Source: an uncultured Prevotella sp.
GTDB lineage: Bacteria > Bacteroidota > Bacteroidia > Bacteroidales > Bacteroidaceae
Reading direction: 5' to 3'
NCBI GenBank assembly: GCA_945833995.1
Contig: CAMAGM010000001.1
Location: forward strand, 1-64,000
DNA: 64,000 nucleotides
Shown here: positions 1 to 6,929 of the stretch, piece after piece
Layout of the letters: each line of letters begins with the position of its first letter
Position numbering within the stretch: position 1 is the stretch's first letter
Position numbers and translations under genes: made by a program
Notes under the pieces: generated by a model
Told to the model about the DNA's origin: nothing
The model's database searches: none
Seen by the model: only the letters and a program-made list of their open reading frames with translations

Positions 1-85
1 CGTGGAACACGCCACCCAATGACGAGGCTCCAAACCCGAGGTTGGAGACTTTCATTCCCGTCTTTCCAATTTCATTATACTGCAT
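1..85 (-). CDS. Aldo/keto reductase, N-terminal fragment
   Basis: This is the first 28 codons of a minus-strand gene that runs off the left edge. The translation starts MQYNEIGKTGMKVSNLGFG and continues to a SSLGGVFH motif. This is the typical N-terminus of aldo/keto reductases of the fucose/galactose/aldose dehydrogenase type, NAD(P)H-dependent TIM-barrel oxidoreductases acting on free sugars. The catalytic Asp/Tyr/Lys/His lie outside the window, so the substrate cannot be judged. The ATG at 83-85 sits 23 bp after a -7-like box at 109-116. Its location beside sugar-degradation genes fits a sugar dehydrogenase, but that is inference. Family call is good; specificity is unknown. Confidence 0.75.
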   Translation of the reverse strand, partial: MQYNEIGKTGMKVSNLGFGASSLGGVFH

Positions 86-108
86 TCTTTTCGTTATTGA
101 TTTGGTTG

Positions 109-116
109 CAAAAGTA
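109..116 (-). promoter_or_regulatory. -7 box for the aldo/keto reductase gene
   Basis: The minus strand reads TACTTTTG, matching the Bacteroidales TAnnTTTG consensus, about 23 bp before the reductase ATG. No clear -33 box was identified. Confidence 0.5.
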
Positions 117-149
117 ATAAAAATAGCAGCAACAGACGTTGTATAAAAA

Positions 150-247
150 CGACATTCGATTGTATTATATCGACAAAGTTTCAAAAATAGCGAATTAAAT
201 AAGGATTATCTTGCAAAAAAGCGACATTCCATTGTAATATATCGACA
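150..247 (+). promoter_or_regulatory. Pair of 26-bp direct repeats upstream of the AraC gene
   Basis: Two copies at 150-175 and 222-247 start CGACATTC and end ATATCGACA. They agree at 24 of 26 positions and start 72 bp apart. The second copy ends 8 bp before the -7 box at 256-263, so a protein bound there would contact RNA polymerase. This suggests autoregulation by the AraC-type protein encoded at 268, or control by another regulator. Confidence 0.55.
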
Positions 248-255
248 TTAATTTG

Positions 256-263
256 TAACTTTG
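256..263 (+). promoter_or_regulatory. -7 box abutting the AraC start codon (probably leaderless)
   Basis: TAACTTTG is an exact match to TAnnTTTG. Only CACC separates it from the ATG at 268, so transcription would start at or very near the A of ATG. The same 15-nt arrangement (TAACTTTGCACCATG) recurs at 5576-5590. Confidence 0.6.
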
Positions 264-267
264 CACC

Positions 268-1128
268 ATGAACTATTCTATTGACAAACTCCACGTCTAT
301 ACTCTCAATGTGGGATATGCCGAACACAACGGCGACTGGAACTGGAAGAACGTGCGAAGTCCATTTGCACGGCTCTACCTCGTTGTGGAAGGACAGGCGA
401 AGGTTGAGATGCACTCAACCACCTACGACCTCACTCCAGGACATCTTTATTTCATTCCTGCTTTCACAACCCACAGCTATGTCTGCGACTCGCATTTCGT
501 ACATTATTATATTCACATCTACGAGGACAGCGAGACGGAGGAAAGCATACTCGACAAATGGGACTTCCCCTTTGAGGTTGATGCCAACGGCTACGACATT
601 GACTTGATGCAACAGCTTGCCTACATCAACCCATTCCTCAAGCTGCCCATGTCCAATCCCGATGTATATGACAATCACAAGACGCTTATGAGCAACATCG
701 ACATGAACTTCCGACGTCCTTTCTGCGACAAGGTGGAGTCACGCGGCATAATCTTCGTCCTGCTGTCGCGCTTCCTAAAGCACGCCACTCCCAAGGCCGA
801 CATTGCCGACAACCGCATAAGAACCATCATACGCCACATTCGCCAAAACCTATACAAGCCCATTGACGTGGAGGGACTGGCAGACATGGCGTGCATGTCG
901 AAAGACCACTTCATCCGCATCTTCAAGAAGGAGATTGGCGAGACTCCCAATGCCTACATAACCAAGAAGCGAATGGAAGCCGCCGAACTGCTGCTCATCA
1001 CCACCAACGACACGATAAAAGCCATATCAGCCCGAGTAGGCTACGATGACGACTCCTACTTCAACAAGACCTTCAAACGCTACTCTGGGATTTCACCGCA
1101 GAAATATCGGGTGGATGGTGGAAGGTAG
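268..1128 (+). CDS. AraC-family transcriptional regulator (cupin-type sensor)
   Basis: A 286-residue regulator. Residues ~1-170 form an AraC-type cupin-like sensor domain, with the stretch RLYLVVEGQAKVEM and a later HSYVCDSHFVHYYIHIYED segment. Residues ~185-283 carry the two-helix-turn-helix AraC DNA-binding domain: the first helix pair is around LADMACMSKDHFIRIFKKE and the second around IKAISARVGYDDDSYFNKTF, ending in the family signature SGISPQKYR. There is no signal peptide or membrane segment, so it is a cytosolic one-component regulator. It is convergent with the GH43 gene and sits at the edge of the xylan region, so it is a candidate activator of the two-box promoters there. This is inference; a regulator outside the window is equally possible. 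Confidence 0.88.
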   Translation: MNYSIDKLHVYTLNVGYAEHNGDWNWKNVRSPFARLYLVVEGQAKVEMHSTTYDLTPGHLYFIPAFTTHSYVCDSHFVHYYIHIYEDSETEESILDKWDFPFEVDANGYDIDLMQQLAYINPFLKLPMSNPDVYDNHKTLMSNIDMNFRRPFCDKVESRGIIFVLLSRFLKHATPKADIADNRIRTIIRHIRQNLYKPIDVEGLADMACMSKDHFIRIFKKEIGETPNAYITKKRMEAAELLLITTNDTIKAISARVGYDDDSYFNKTFKRYSGISPQKYRVDGGR

Positions 1129-1137
1129 AAGGTCTGC

Positions 1138-1171
1138 CATAACTTATGACTGCAATCAGTCATAAGTTATG
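1138..1171. terminator. Perfect 15-bp hairpin between convergent genes
   Basis: CATAACTTATGACTG at 1138-1152 pairs perfectly with 1157-1171 around the 4-nt loop CAAT. It lies 10 nt after the AraC stop and 14 nt beyond the GH43 stop, suiting a shared bidirectional 3'-end structure. There is no adjacent U-tract, so intrinsic termination is unproven. Confidence 0.5.
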
Positions 1172-1184
1172 ACAGGCTTTGGAG

Positions 1185-2627
1185 TTAAGTTGTGATTATT
1201 TTATATCTCCCACTAAGGTGCATGAAAGCGAAGAGGCGGACGTGGCCATCGTAGTTGTTGTAGTCGGGATTGAGACCTGTCAAAGGGTGAACGCTCTTGT
1301 GGATGAGCATATCAAATCCAATATAGTCTATCTCAGCCATATTTCCCTTGGTTAATGTTACGTTGATGTCGTTCACTCCCTTTGGAGATTCCTTTACCCT
1401 CACTCTCACGTCGCGCCACACCGACGACTTGGGAATATCAACCCTCGCCACGGTCTTTCCGCCAGCCTTTATCTCTACACTTGCTGCGGAAGCCGACTTT
1501 GCCCTCACTACGACCTCGCCGACAGCCTCACTGCCAAAATCCACATTGGCATAGTCCACCGCCGCTCCCTTCTTCGGGAAAATGGTCTTCCAACCCTCAA
1601 AGCGGTTGCCCTCATCCACAAAGGCTATCGTTGCCCCGCCAGAGATGCTGCTGTAGCGGTCTATCTGCAGTCGGTTTCGCGCGCTGCTGATGCCCACTCC
1701 ACGCAGTGTGGGCGCAACTTGCCGAATAGTGCCGTCGGCATTGAAGTAGAGTTTATCGACACGCACAGAGCGCAGCTTGTCGAAGTCCGGCGAATAGTCG
1801 TTGTGGTGGTAGAAGAGATACCATTGCCCTTTGTACTCGACGATGGAATGATGGTTTGTCCAGCAAGCCACCGGCGACTCCTCCATAATCACGCCCTTGA
1901 ACTCGAAAGGTCCCATAGGCGAGTCGCCCATGGCATATGCAAGAGTCTCAGTCGAGTCGCGCACCCATGGGAAGGTATAATAGTATTTCCCTTTGCGTTC
2001 AAAGACAAATGGTCCTTCCTTGAATCCATCCGGCAGGTTTTTCACTGGTTCGGGTTTGGAGTCGAGTTCCACCATATTATCCTTCAGCCTTGCCATCCAC
2101 ATTCCCATGCCAGCCCAATAGATATAGCTCTTTCCGTCCTTCGGGTCAACGAGTACACAAGGGTCAATACCATTGATGCCTTCAATGGGTCGCCACATTG
2201 GCATGAAGGGACCTTCGGGTCTGTCGGCTACGGCAACTCCAATGGCGAAGCCGCGATGGGTAGTGTCGCGCGGAGCGGCAGGGAAATAGAAATAGTATCG
2301 CCCGTCCTTCTCCACACAGTCGGGAGCCCACATGGCATAGGAGTCGCGACGCACCCAAGGCACTTTGTTCTGCGTTACTATAACACCGTGGTCAGTCCAG
2401 TCGGTGAGATTCTCCGACGAAAAGACATGATAGTCCTCCATTGAGAACCATTTCTTCTCCGGCTCCACAGGACTTACAATGTCATGCGAAGGATAGACAT
2501 ACATCTTTCCGTTGAACACACGAGCCGTAGGGTCGGCACTGTATTGATCGCGTATTATGGGGTTTTGCGCCATCGCTACCGATACCACAATACTTGCCAT
2601 CGACAAAAGAACTGTTCTTCTTTTCAT
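1185..2627 (-). CDS. Secreted GH43 family glycosidase with C-terminal carbohydrate-binding module
   Basis: A 480-residue exported enzyme. I chose the ATG at 2625-2627 because it begins a clean signal peptide (MKRRTVLLSMASIVVSVAMAQ); the open frame reaches back to 2696 only through repeat sequence. The five-bladed propeller shows the three GH43 acidic positions: the base in SADPTA, the pKa-modulating Asp in GIDPCV and the acid in FKEGPF. A CBM6-like beta-sandwich follows at ~340-440. GH43 members are mostly alpha-L-arabinofuranosidases, beta-xylosidases or arabinanases; side-chain or xylosyl removal from arabinoxylan fits the neighbours. It lies 93 bp downstream of the GH3 gene, separated by a repeat, and is probably transcribed from the GH3 promoter. 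Confidence 0.85.
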   Translation of the reverse strand: MKRRTVLLSMASIVVSVAMAQNPIIRDQYSADPTARVFNGKMYVYPSHDIVSPVEPEKKWFSMEDYHVFSSENLTDWTDHGVIVTQNKVPWVRRDSYAMWAPDCVEKDGRYYFYFPAAPRDTTHRGFAIGVAVADRPEGPFMPMWRPIEGINGIDPCVLVDPKDGKSYIYWAGMGMWMARLKDNMVELDSKPEPVKNLPDGFKEGPFVFERKGKYYYTFPWVRDSTETLAYAMGDSPMGPFEFKGVIMEESPVACWTNHHSIVEYKGQWYLFYHHNDYSPDFDKLRSVRVDKLYFNADGTIRQVAPTLRGVGISSARNRLQIDRYSSISGGATIAFVDEGNRFEGWKTIFPKKGAAVDYANVDFGSEAVGEVVVRAKSASAASVEIKAGGKTVARVDIPKSSVWRDVRVRVKESPKGVNDINVTLTKGNMAEIDYIGFDMLIHKSVHPLTGLNPDYNNYDGHVRLFAFMHLSGRYKIITT

Positions 2628-2641
2628 ATTCAACCTATTTA

Positions 2642-2727
2642 TATTGAAGATTGAATATTGAAGATTGAATTGCTGCGCTTTGCTATCAACCTTCAACCTT
2701 CAATCTTCAACCTTCAATCTTCAAATT
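2642..2727. repeat. Palindromic element with TTGAAGA-type arms and GCTGCGC core
   Basis: The left arm (2644-2670) repeats TTGAAGA/TTGAATA; the right arm (2688-2727) repeats CTTCAAC/CTTCAAT; the centre contains GAATTGCTGCGC. It fills the GH3-GH43 gap and supplies the TGA stop of GH3 (2721-2723). Positions 2651-2678 match 23996-24023 at 27 of 28 bases, showing a dispersed family. Confidence 0.75.
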
Positions 2728-5354
2728 TCTACCTCCAACTTCTGCAAGTCCTCAGGACGTGAACTGCTGCCTACGAATATCTCATACTTGCCGGGGACGG
2801 CACGCATAGTGTTGGTCGAAGGGTCGAAGAGAGTGAAAGCCTCCTCGTCGAGCTGGATTTCCACATTCTTTGTCTCGCCTGGCTTCAATGTCACACGCTC
2901 AAAGGCCTTGAGAGTCTTCAGCGGTCCATCGGCATCATCGCAGCGGCGAACATATACCTGAACGACCTCGGTGCCCTCGCACTTGCCGGTGTTTTTGATG
3001 ATTATAGAGGGTAGAAGGTAGAGGGTAGAGGGTAGAGATATGTTAGAGCCAGTTTTTGACGTGGATAGGTAATCTCTACCTTCTACCCTCTCACCTCTAC
3101 CTTCTATAACAATTTCAAACTTCGTGTAGCTCAACCCATAGCCGAAAGCATAGAGAGGGTCGGAGAAGTAGCGGTAGGTGCGGCCCTTCATCGAGTAGTC
3201 CTCGAAGTCTGGCAGCTGGCTGCTTGTCTTGTAGAACGTCACGGGGAGTTTGCCCTGTGGGTTGTAGTCGCCGAAGAGGACATCGGCAACGGCAGTGCCG
3301 CCTTCCTGTCCGGGATACCATGCCTGCACGATGGCAGCACAACGCTCTGCCTCGGGAGCAAGGGCTATGGCAGAGCCAGAACAGTTGACAAAGACAATCT
3401 TCTTGCCTGCCTCGGCAAGATGACGTATGAACTCACGCTGCACCTTAGGCAGTTCTATGTGTGTGCGGTCACCACCCTTGAATCCATCGATAGCCACTGG
3501 CATCTCCTCGCCTTCGAGTTGCGAGGATATACCGCCAACAAACACCACTGTCTCAATGCCCTTGAGCTTGCTTATAGTCTCTGCATAATCTATTGGCAGT
3601 TCCTCTCCGATATTCAGTTTCATATTGGCAGCCCATGTCTTCACAGTGTGATAAGCCAGTTCCACCTCATATTTCTTACCCTTCTCAACATCGAGTTCGA
3701 AGCGCATCGGTTGGTCGCGCCATGTACTGTCGGCAGCGAGAGTCTTGCCGTTCACCTTGAGCGAGAACGAACCCGTGTACTGCATACGTATAACAGCCTT
3801 GCACGACTTTTCGGGAACGAAGGTCGTTTCATAGAGAGCCGAGAAGTCTTCCATCTTCACACCGTCGGCAAAGGTATGCTGACCGTTGGTGGTCACTGCT
3901 ATCGGGTTGACATAATACTCCTTTGTGACAGGCTTTCCGCTGCGTGTGGTATTGTTCCAGAACGTTCCACGAATGCCTTTCTTGCCATCGACGGAGCACT
4001 GAGTCAGAAAACTGTTGACGACACACTCCTCAGTCAAGTCGCAACCCTTCAAATAAGTAACATTCTTCTTCCCCACTTTGGCACGAATGCCGTCGAGGAT
4101 AGTGACGGTAGAATTAGGAGTACCGTTATAATTTCCCCACATCATCGGGATATTGTCGGCGTTAGGACCGATGACGGCAATCTTCTGCTTCTTGGAAAGG
4201 GGAAGCAATTCTTCATTCTTTAGCAGCACAATGCTCTGTCTCGCCATGTCGAGTGAGAGCTGCCTGTGCTCCTTGCAGCTAAGGATAGAGGGAGAGATCT
4301 TCGACCACTCGCATGCCTCGTGAGCGTCCATCTCACCTAATTCAAAGCGGGCTTCGAGCAGGCGCACAACATGCTTGTCTATCTCCTTCTCGCTTATCAG
4401 TCCACGCTCCACAGCCTCAGGCAGTTTTGCGTAGGCATAGCCGAAACCGCACTCCACGTCGGTGCCGGCAATGACACCCTTGGCAGCTGAGTGATAGGGA
4501 GTTGACGAGGTCTTGTGGTTCATGTGGAAGTCGGCAATGGCACCACAGTCGCTCACCACCATATACTCAAATCCCCACTCGTCGCGCAGTATCTGCTGCA
4601 GCAGCTTGGTGCTTCCGCAGCAAGGCTCGTCGTCCCAACGCTGATAGGCACACATCACCTCCCTCACCTTTGCCTTCTGCACCAAGTCCTTGAAGGCGGG
4701 CATGTAGGTTTCCCAAAGGTCGCGTGGAGTTATGTCGTTGAGGTTTGCCGTATGGCGGCTCCACTCTGGTCCGCTGTGTATGGCATAGTGCTTGGCGCAA
4801 GCCAGCAGCTTCCGGTGTTTTGCCGACTCAGGTCCCTGCAGTCCGCGCACCACAGCCTGTCCCATCTGCGAAGTCAGATAAGGGTCCTCGCCGTAGGTCT
4901 CCTGTCCGCGTCCCCACCGTGGGTCGCGGAATATGTTAACGTTGGGAGTCCACACCGAGAGGCAGTGGAAACGCGTTGTGGGAACACCGTTCTGATATTG
5001 CTCGTTCCATTTCGCGCGGGTCTCGTCAGACGCTACGCTGAACACTCGCTCCACCAATGGCACGTTGAACGATGCTGCCATGCCAATAGGTTCTGGGAAG
5101 ACAGTCACGTTGCCCTGGTTGGCAAGTCCGTGCAGAGCCTCGCTCCACCAGCTGAACGGCTTTATGCCCAGTCGTGGCACGGCGGGCGACTCGTCGCACA
5201 TCAAGTCGGCCTTCTCCTGAAGAGTCAATCGACCAACAAGGTCAACTGCCCTTTCGTGGGCTGAGAGGTTGGGATTTTGGTATGGCAGTTGTTGTGCCAT
5301 CGCATAGTTTGCTGTCATCAGGACAGCAACAAAAATGGTTTTTCTAATATTCAT
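2721..5354 (-). CDS. Secreted GH3 beta-glycosidase (probable beta-xylosidase) with PA14-like insert
   Basis: An 877-residue exported enzyme. The start at 5354 gives the signal peptide MNIRKTIFVAVLMTANYAMAQ; upstream codons cross the promoter. Order: GH3 (alpha/beta)8 domain (~30-370) with nucleophile Asp269 in MVVSDCGAI; alpha/beta sandwich with KNEELLPLSKKQKIAVIGPNA; PA14-like insertion (~455-600, starting GTFWNNTTRSGKP); rest of the sandwich; C-terminal fibronectin III-like domain. GH3 enzymes of this layout release xylose or glucose from oligosaccharide ends; the xylan locus favours xylo-oligosaccharides. Residues ~749-783, in the fibronectin III region, are encoded by a palindromic repeat inserted in frame, and the stop codon lies in another repeat. 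It is first gene of a two-gene unit with GH43, under the promoter at 5381-5388. Confidence 0.88.
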   Translation of the reverse strand: MNIRKTIFVAVLMTANYAMAQQLPYQNPNLSAHERAVDLVGRLTLQEKADLMCDESPAVPRLGIKPFSWWSEALHGLANQGNVTVFPEPIGMAASFNVPLVERVFSVASDETRAKWNEQYQNGVPTTRFHCLSVWTPNVNIFRDPRWGRGQETYGEDPYLTSQMGQAVVRGLQGPESAKHRKLLACAKHYAIHSGPEWSRHTANLNDITPRDLWETYMPAFKDLVQKAKVREVMCAYQRWDDEPCCGSTKLLQQILRDEWGFEYMVVSDCGAIADFHMNHKTSSTPYHSAAKGVIAGTDVECGFGYAYAKLPEAVERGLISEKEIDKHVVRLLEARFELGEMDAHEACEWSKISPSILSCKEHRQLSLDMARQSIVLLKNEELLPLSKKQKIAVIGPNADNIPMMWGNYNGTPNSTVTILDGIRAKVGKKNVTYLKGCDLTEECVVNSFLTQCSVDGKKGIRGTFWNNTTRSGKPVTKEYYVNPIAVTTNGQHTFADGVKMEDFSALYETTFVPEKSCKAVIRMQYTGSFSLKVNGKTLAADSTWRDQPMRFELDVEKGKKYEVELAYHTVKTWAANMKLNIGEELPIDYAETISKLKGIETVVFVGGISSQLEGEEMPVAIDGFKGGDRTHIELPKVQREFIRHLAEAGKKIVFVNCSGSAIALAPEAERCAAIVQAWYPGQEGGTAVADVLFGDYNPQGKLPVTFYKTSSQLPDFEDYSMKGRTYRYFSDPLYAFGYGLSYTKFEIVIEGRGERVEGRDYLSTSKTGSNISLPSTLYLLPSIIIKNTGKCEGTEVVQVYVRRCDDADGPLKTLKAFERVTLKPGETKNVEIQLDEEAFTLFDPSTNTMRAVPGKYEIFVGSSSRPEDLQKLEVEI
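3003..3109. repeat. Palindromic repeat inside the GH3 coding sequence
   Basis: The left arm 3003-3039 repeats GGTAGAG/GGTAGAA; the right arm 3073-3109 repeats CTCTACC/TTCTACC in inverse, ~37 nt each. About 105 nt are added without breaking frame, giving a low-complexity stretch (GRGERVEGRDYLSTSKTG and beyond). AGAGATATGTTA (3034-3045) recurs at 23980-23991 in the iorB-paaK gap, linking it to the intergenic family. Confidence 0.75.
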
Positions 5355-5380
5355 AATGTTATAGCATTTAGTTATGGCGG

Positions 5381-5388
5381 CAAAGTTA
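5381..5388 (-). promoter_or_regulatory. -7 box of the GH3-GH43 unit
   Basis: The minus strand reads TAACTTTG, 26 bp before the chosen GH3 ATG, implying a leader of about 20 nt. Confidence 0.75.
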
Positions 5389-5418
5389 CTGCTTTTATTC
5401 CATACTGCCGATTCTAAT

Positions 5419-5447
5419 TGTATCAAAAACCGCCAAATATGTTACAT
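5419..5447 (-). promoter_or_regulatory. Two-box activator site, GH3 promoter
   Basis: On the coding strand ATGTAACA (5440-5447) and TTGATACA (5419-5426) form direct repeats 21 bp apart; the inner box is exactly 30 bp from the -7 box. The identical layout occurs at 11930-11958, 16049-16077 and 21368-21396. Confidence 0.75.
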
Positions 5448-5575
5448 TGGCATAAAAAGTATGTCAATACAGCTTCATTCGTCCCTATTGCACACTATTC
5501 GTACCAAGGCAAAAGCCATCTGTCCCATTTCTGCGCCTTCTGTCACACCAATTTGTTTTGTTGAAGAAAAAGTCA

Positions 5576-5583
5576 TAACTTTG
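5576..5583 (+). promoter_or_regulatory. -33/-7 promoter of a short open frame
   Basis: TAACTTTG is preceded by TTG at 5553-5555 (20-bp spacer) and followed after CACC by ATG at 5588. A good consensus promoter, probably giving a leaderless transcript. Confidence 0.55.
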
Positions 5584-5587
5584 CACC

Positions 5588-5734
5588 ATGGAACAATTAT
5601 CCATCGTACATGGATACACTAATCTTTATTGTTATTTTGGTATTAGAAGTCAAAGACCAACAGCAGCCAGTCGTTGCGAAACGGCAGGCTGCTTAACCTG
5701 CATTATTCTTACTTGTTCCTACTGCAAGGTCTAA
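5588..5734 (+). CDS. Short open frame, probably a gene truncated by a small mobile element
   Basis: A 48-residue frame starting MEQLSIVHGYTNLYCYFGIR. It has a strong Bacteroidales promoter directly upstream, but the last ~14 codons lie inside the inverted-repeat element at 5692-5876, which supplies the stop. I do not recognise the ~34 native residues; they show no signal peptide or known motif. The likeliest reading is the 5' end of an older gene interrupted by the element, still transcribed. It could instead be a genuine small peptide gene or untranslated RNA. Confidence 0.3.
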   Translation: MEQLSIVHGYTNLYCYFGIRSQRPTAASRCETAGCLTCIILTCSYCKV

Positions 5735-5876
5735 CTGGCAGCACCTCAGCGTGGTGCTCGCTCTTCCTCTTGGAAAGTAGGATTTACTACATTCTGCATC
5801 GTCATCGCTGTGCTCACGCTGATGCACTACCATTTAGCCCTTTCGTGACGGAACAGTATGAATAATGCAGGTTAAG
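5692..5876. mobile_element. 185-bp MITE-like element with 27/28-bp terminal inverted repeats
   Basis: The left end (5692-5719) begins CTTAACCTGCATTATTC; the right end (5850-5876) is its inverse and finishes GAATAATGCAGGTTAAG. The arms agree except for one substitution and one indel. The interior has self-complementary stretches (for example GCACC..GGTGC) and no coding capacity. A further hairpin, AGCAGCC (5662-5668) with GGCTGCT (5687-5693), abuts the left end. No clear target duplication is visible. A degenerate end-like sequence occurs at ~44749-44768. Confidence 0.65.
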
Positions 5877-5891
5877 TTTATCTCAAAGATG

Positions 5892-6167
5892 TTATTTATC
5901 ATTGTAATGCCCTTCTACCTCAAGCACAATGACAGTGACGACATCGTCGTAAATGTCATATATGATTCTGTCATGGGCAGAGATGTGTCGCGACCATGTA
6001 ACGCCATTTCCACCTTTTAGGGCTTCAGGATGACCTATTCCTGAGCGGGGATTCGAGACTATTGAGTCAAGCACTTCAGTAAGCTTATGGAATCTCACTG
6101 GATTAGACTTCGCCAATTTCTTTATTGCCTTTTGGGCTGACTTCGTAAAATCGATTCTATAACTCAT
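5892..6167 (-). CDS. yoeB: YoeB/Txe-type toxin of a type II toxin-antitoxin module
   Basis: A 91-residue basic protein of RelE/YoeB-like size. The C-terminal half carries the YoeB pattern GHPEALKG..GVTWSRHISAHDRIIYDIYDD and ends GHYNDK. In this family the fold is a ribosome-dependent mRNA interferase cleaving codons in the A site, with C-terminal His/Tyr residues involved. Start at 6167 because its ATG overlaps the antitoxin TGA (ATGA, 6164-6167), typical translational coupling; five earlier in-frame codons overlap the antitoxin more deeply. Translation starts MSYRIDFTKSAQKAIKKLAK. It sits between the GH3 unit and the SusC/SusD unit, a common place for stabilising modules. Activity is inferred from family only. 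Confidence 0.8.
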   Translation of the reverse strand: MSYRIDFTKSAQKAIKKLAKSNPVRFHKLTEVLDSIVSNPRSGIGHPEALKGGNGVTWSRHISAHDRIIYDIYDDVVTVIVLEVEGHYNDK

Positions 6168-6412
6168 AGAGATGCCAACCATTTATTCATTTCTTCTTTC
6201 GTTTCGAAATGTAAGGTCTCACCTCTCAGGTATTCCTTACGTCCCTTTTCTATCTTTGCCTGCAACTCCGGCGAAATAGTCTGCTCATCGTCCTCAACAG
6301 GGACAATGGCATAAAGGCGATGCTTACGACGAATTATCACTCTTTCGCCAGCATCAACATTGTCGAATGATGCAGCCATTCTGCTACGAAAATCTCTTAT
6401 TGACAGTGCCAT
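6164..6412 (-). CDS. Phd/YefM-like antitoxin
   Basis: An 82-residue acidic protein starting MALSIRDFRSRMAASFDNVD, with GERVIIRRKHRLYAIVPV next, resembling the N-terminal DNA-binding half of Phd/YefM antitoxins. The C-terminal half (ISPELQAKIEKGRKEYLRG and a final KWLASL) would be the toxin-wrapping helix. Start at 6412 because it follows the -7-like box at 6441-6448, whereas upstream in-frame codons run through the operator and promoter. It precedes and overlaps the toxin gene. Autorepression with the toxin as co-repressor is usual in this class and fits the dyad just upstream. Confidence 0.72.
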   Translation of the reverse strand: MALSIRDFRSRMAASFDNVDAGERVIIRRKHRLYAIVPVEDDEQTISPELQAKIEKGRKEYLRGETLHFETKEEMNKWLASL

Positions 6413-6440
6413 AACATTAATTGATTTAAATTTTCTGTTG

Positions 6441-6486
6441 CGAAGATAACAACTTTTTCTGAAACCACCAAACATTATGGTGGTTT
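6441..6486 (-). promoter_or_regulatory. Toxin-antitoxin promoter and operator dyad
   Basis: The minus strand has a -7-like TATCTTCG at 6441-6448. Upstream, AAACCACC (6462-6469) and GGTGGTTT (6479-6486) form a perfect 8-bp inverted repeat with a 9-bp spacer, near the -33 position, as expected for an autoregulatory operator. Confidence 0.55.
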
Positions 6487-6510
6487 TTAACACTTGCAGA
6501 TAATAAAAAT

Positions 6511-6537
6511 TAGGCTCTGTCATCGCGACAGAGCCTA
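6511..6537 (-). terminator. Intrinsic terminator, minus strand
   Basis: TAGGCTCTGTC (6511-6521) pairs perfectly with 6527-6537 around a 5-nt loop; on the minus strand it is followed by a T-rich tract. It lies downstream of the SusD remnant and upstream of the antitoxin promoter. Confidence 0.75.
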
Positions 6538-6570
6538 AAAATAACTAACAATATTCCCTAAATGGGTACA

Positions 6571-6781
6571 CTAATTAAAATGAGCCTGCTTAGCCAACTG
6601 GATGTTCTCCTTGCTCTTTGCCTCGTTGCTCTCGTTTACACGAGCCTTGTAAGCCTTCCAGAGATAAGCCTCGCCAAGATAAGAGAGAGCCATACCCTTG
6701 GTACAACGGCCATACTCGTCACGGGTTAGCATCGGTATAGTCCATAGTAGGAGACATGGTAGCATAGTAACGCTGAATCCC
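6571..6781 (-). pseudogene. Fragment of a SusD-like gene, frameshifted
   Basis: Two short minus-strand frames join into one SusD-like segment. The first (from 6781) reads GIQRYYATMSPTMDYTDANP and then hits a stop; the second (to 6571) continues DEYGRCTKGMALSYLGEAYL, a clear match to the tetratricopeptide-rich core of SusD-like binding proteins. A frameshift near 6720 splits them. The N-terminus with the lipobox and the C-terminal half are absent, and the fragment ends in a stop just before the terminator at 6511-6537. This is the remnant of an extra SusD gene next to the intact SusC/SusD pair, probably left by deletion or recombination between PULs. Confidence 0.7.
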
Positions 6782-6811
6782 TTACCAGGCTATGAAGCCA
6801 TTTTCATCATT

Positions 6812-6849
6812 AAAAAAAATAGAGGGCGAACCTTTACGGCACACCCTCT
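6812..6849 (-). terminator. Terminator of the SusC-SusD unit
   Basis: A 12-nt stem starting AGAGGG (6821-6832 with 6838-6849, loop TTTAC on the plus strand; one mismatch and wobble pairs) is followed on the minus strand by eight T residues. It lies 81 bp beyond the SusD stop. Confidence 0.75.
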
Positions 6850-6929
6850 ACCAACTAAAGTTGATAAAAAACCACAGTGTATATTAAAATCAATACAGGT
6901 GATTTTATAACCAATATTCTTATTCAAGA

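Noticed and set aside
4515-5264. 249-codon plus-strand open frame opposite GH3
   Set aside because: Antisense shadow; the GH3 strand carries intact catalytic and domain motifs throughout.
6571-6765. A genuine 64-residue protein gene
   Set aside because: The sequence is an internal piece of SusD with a frameshifted upstream continuation; remnant is more likely.
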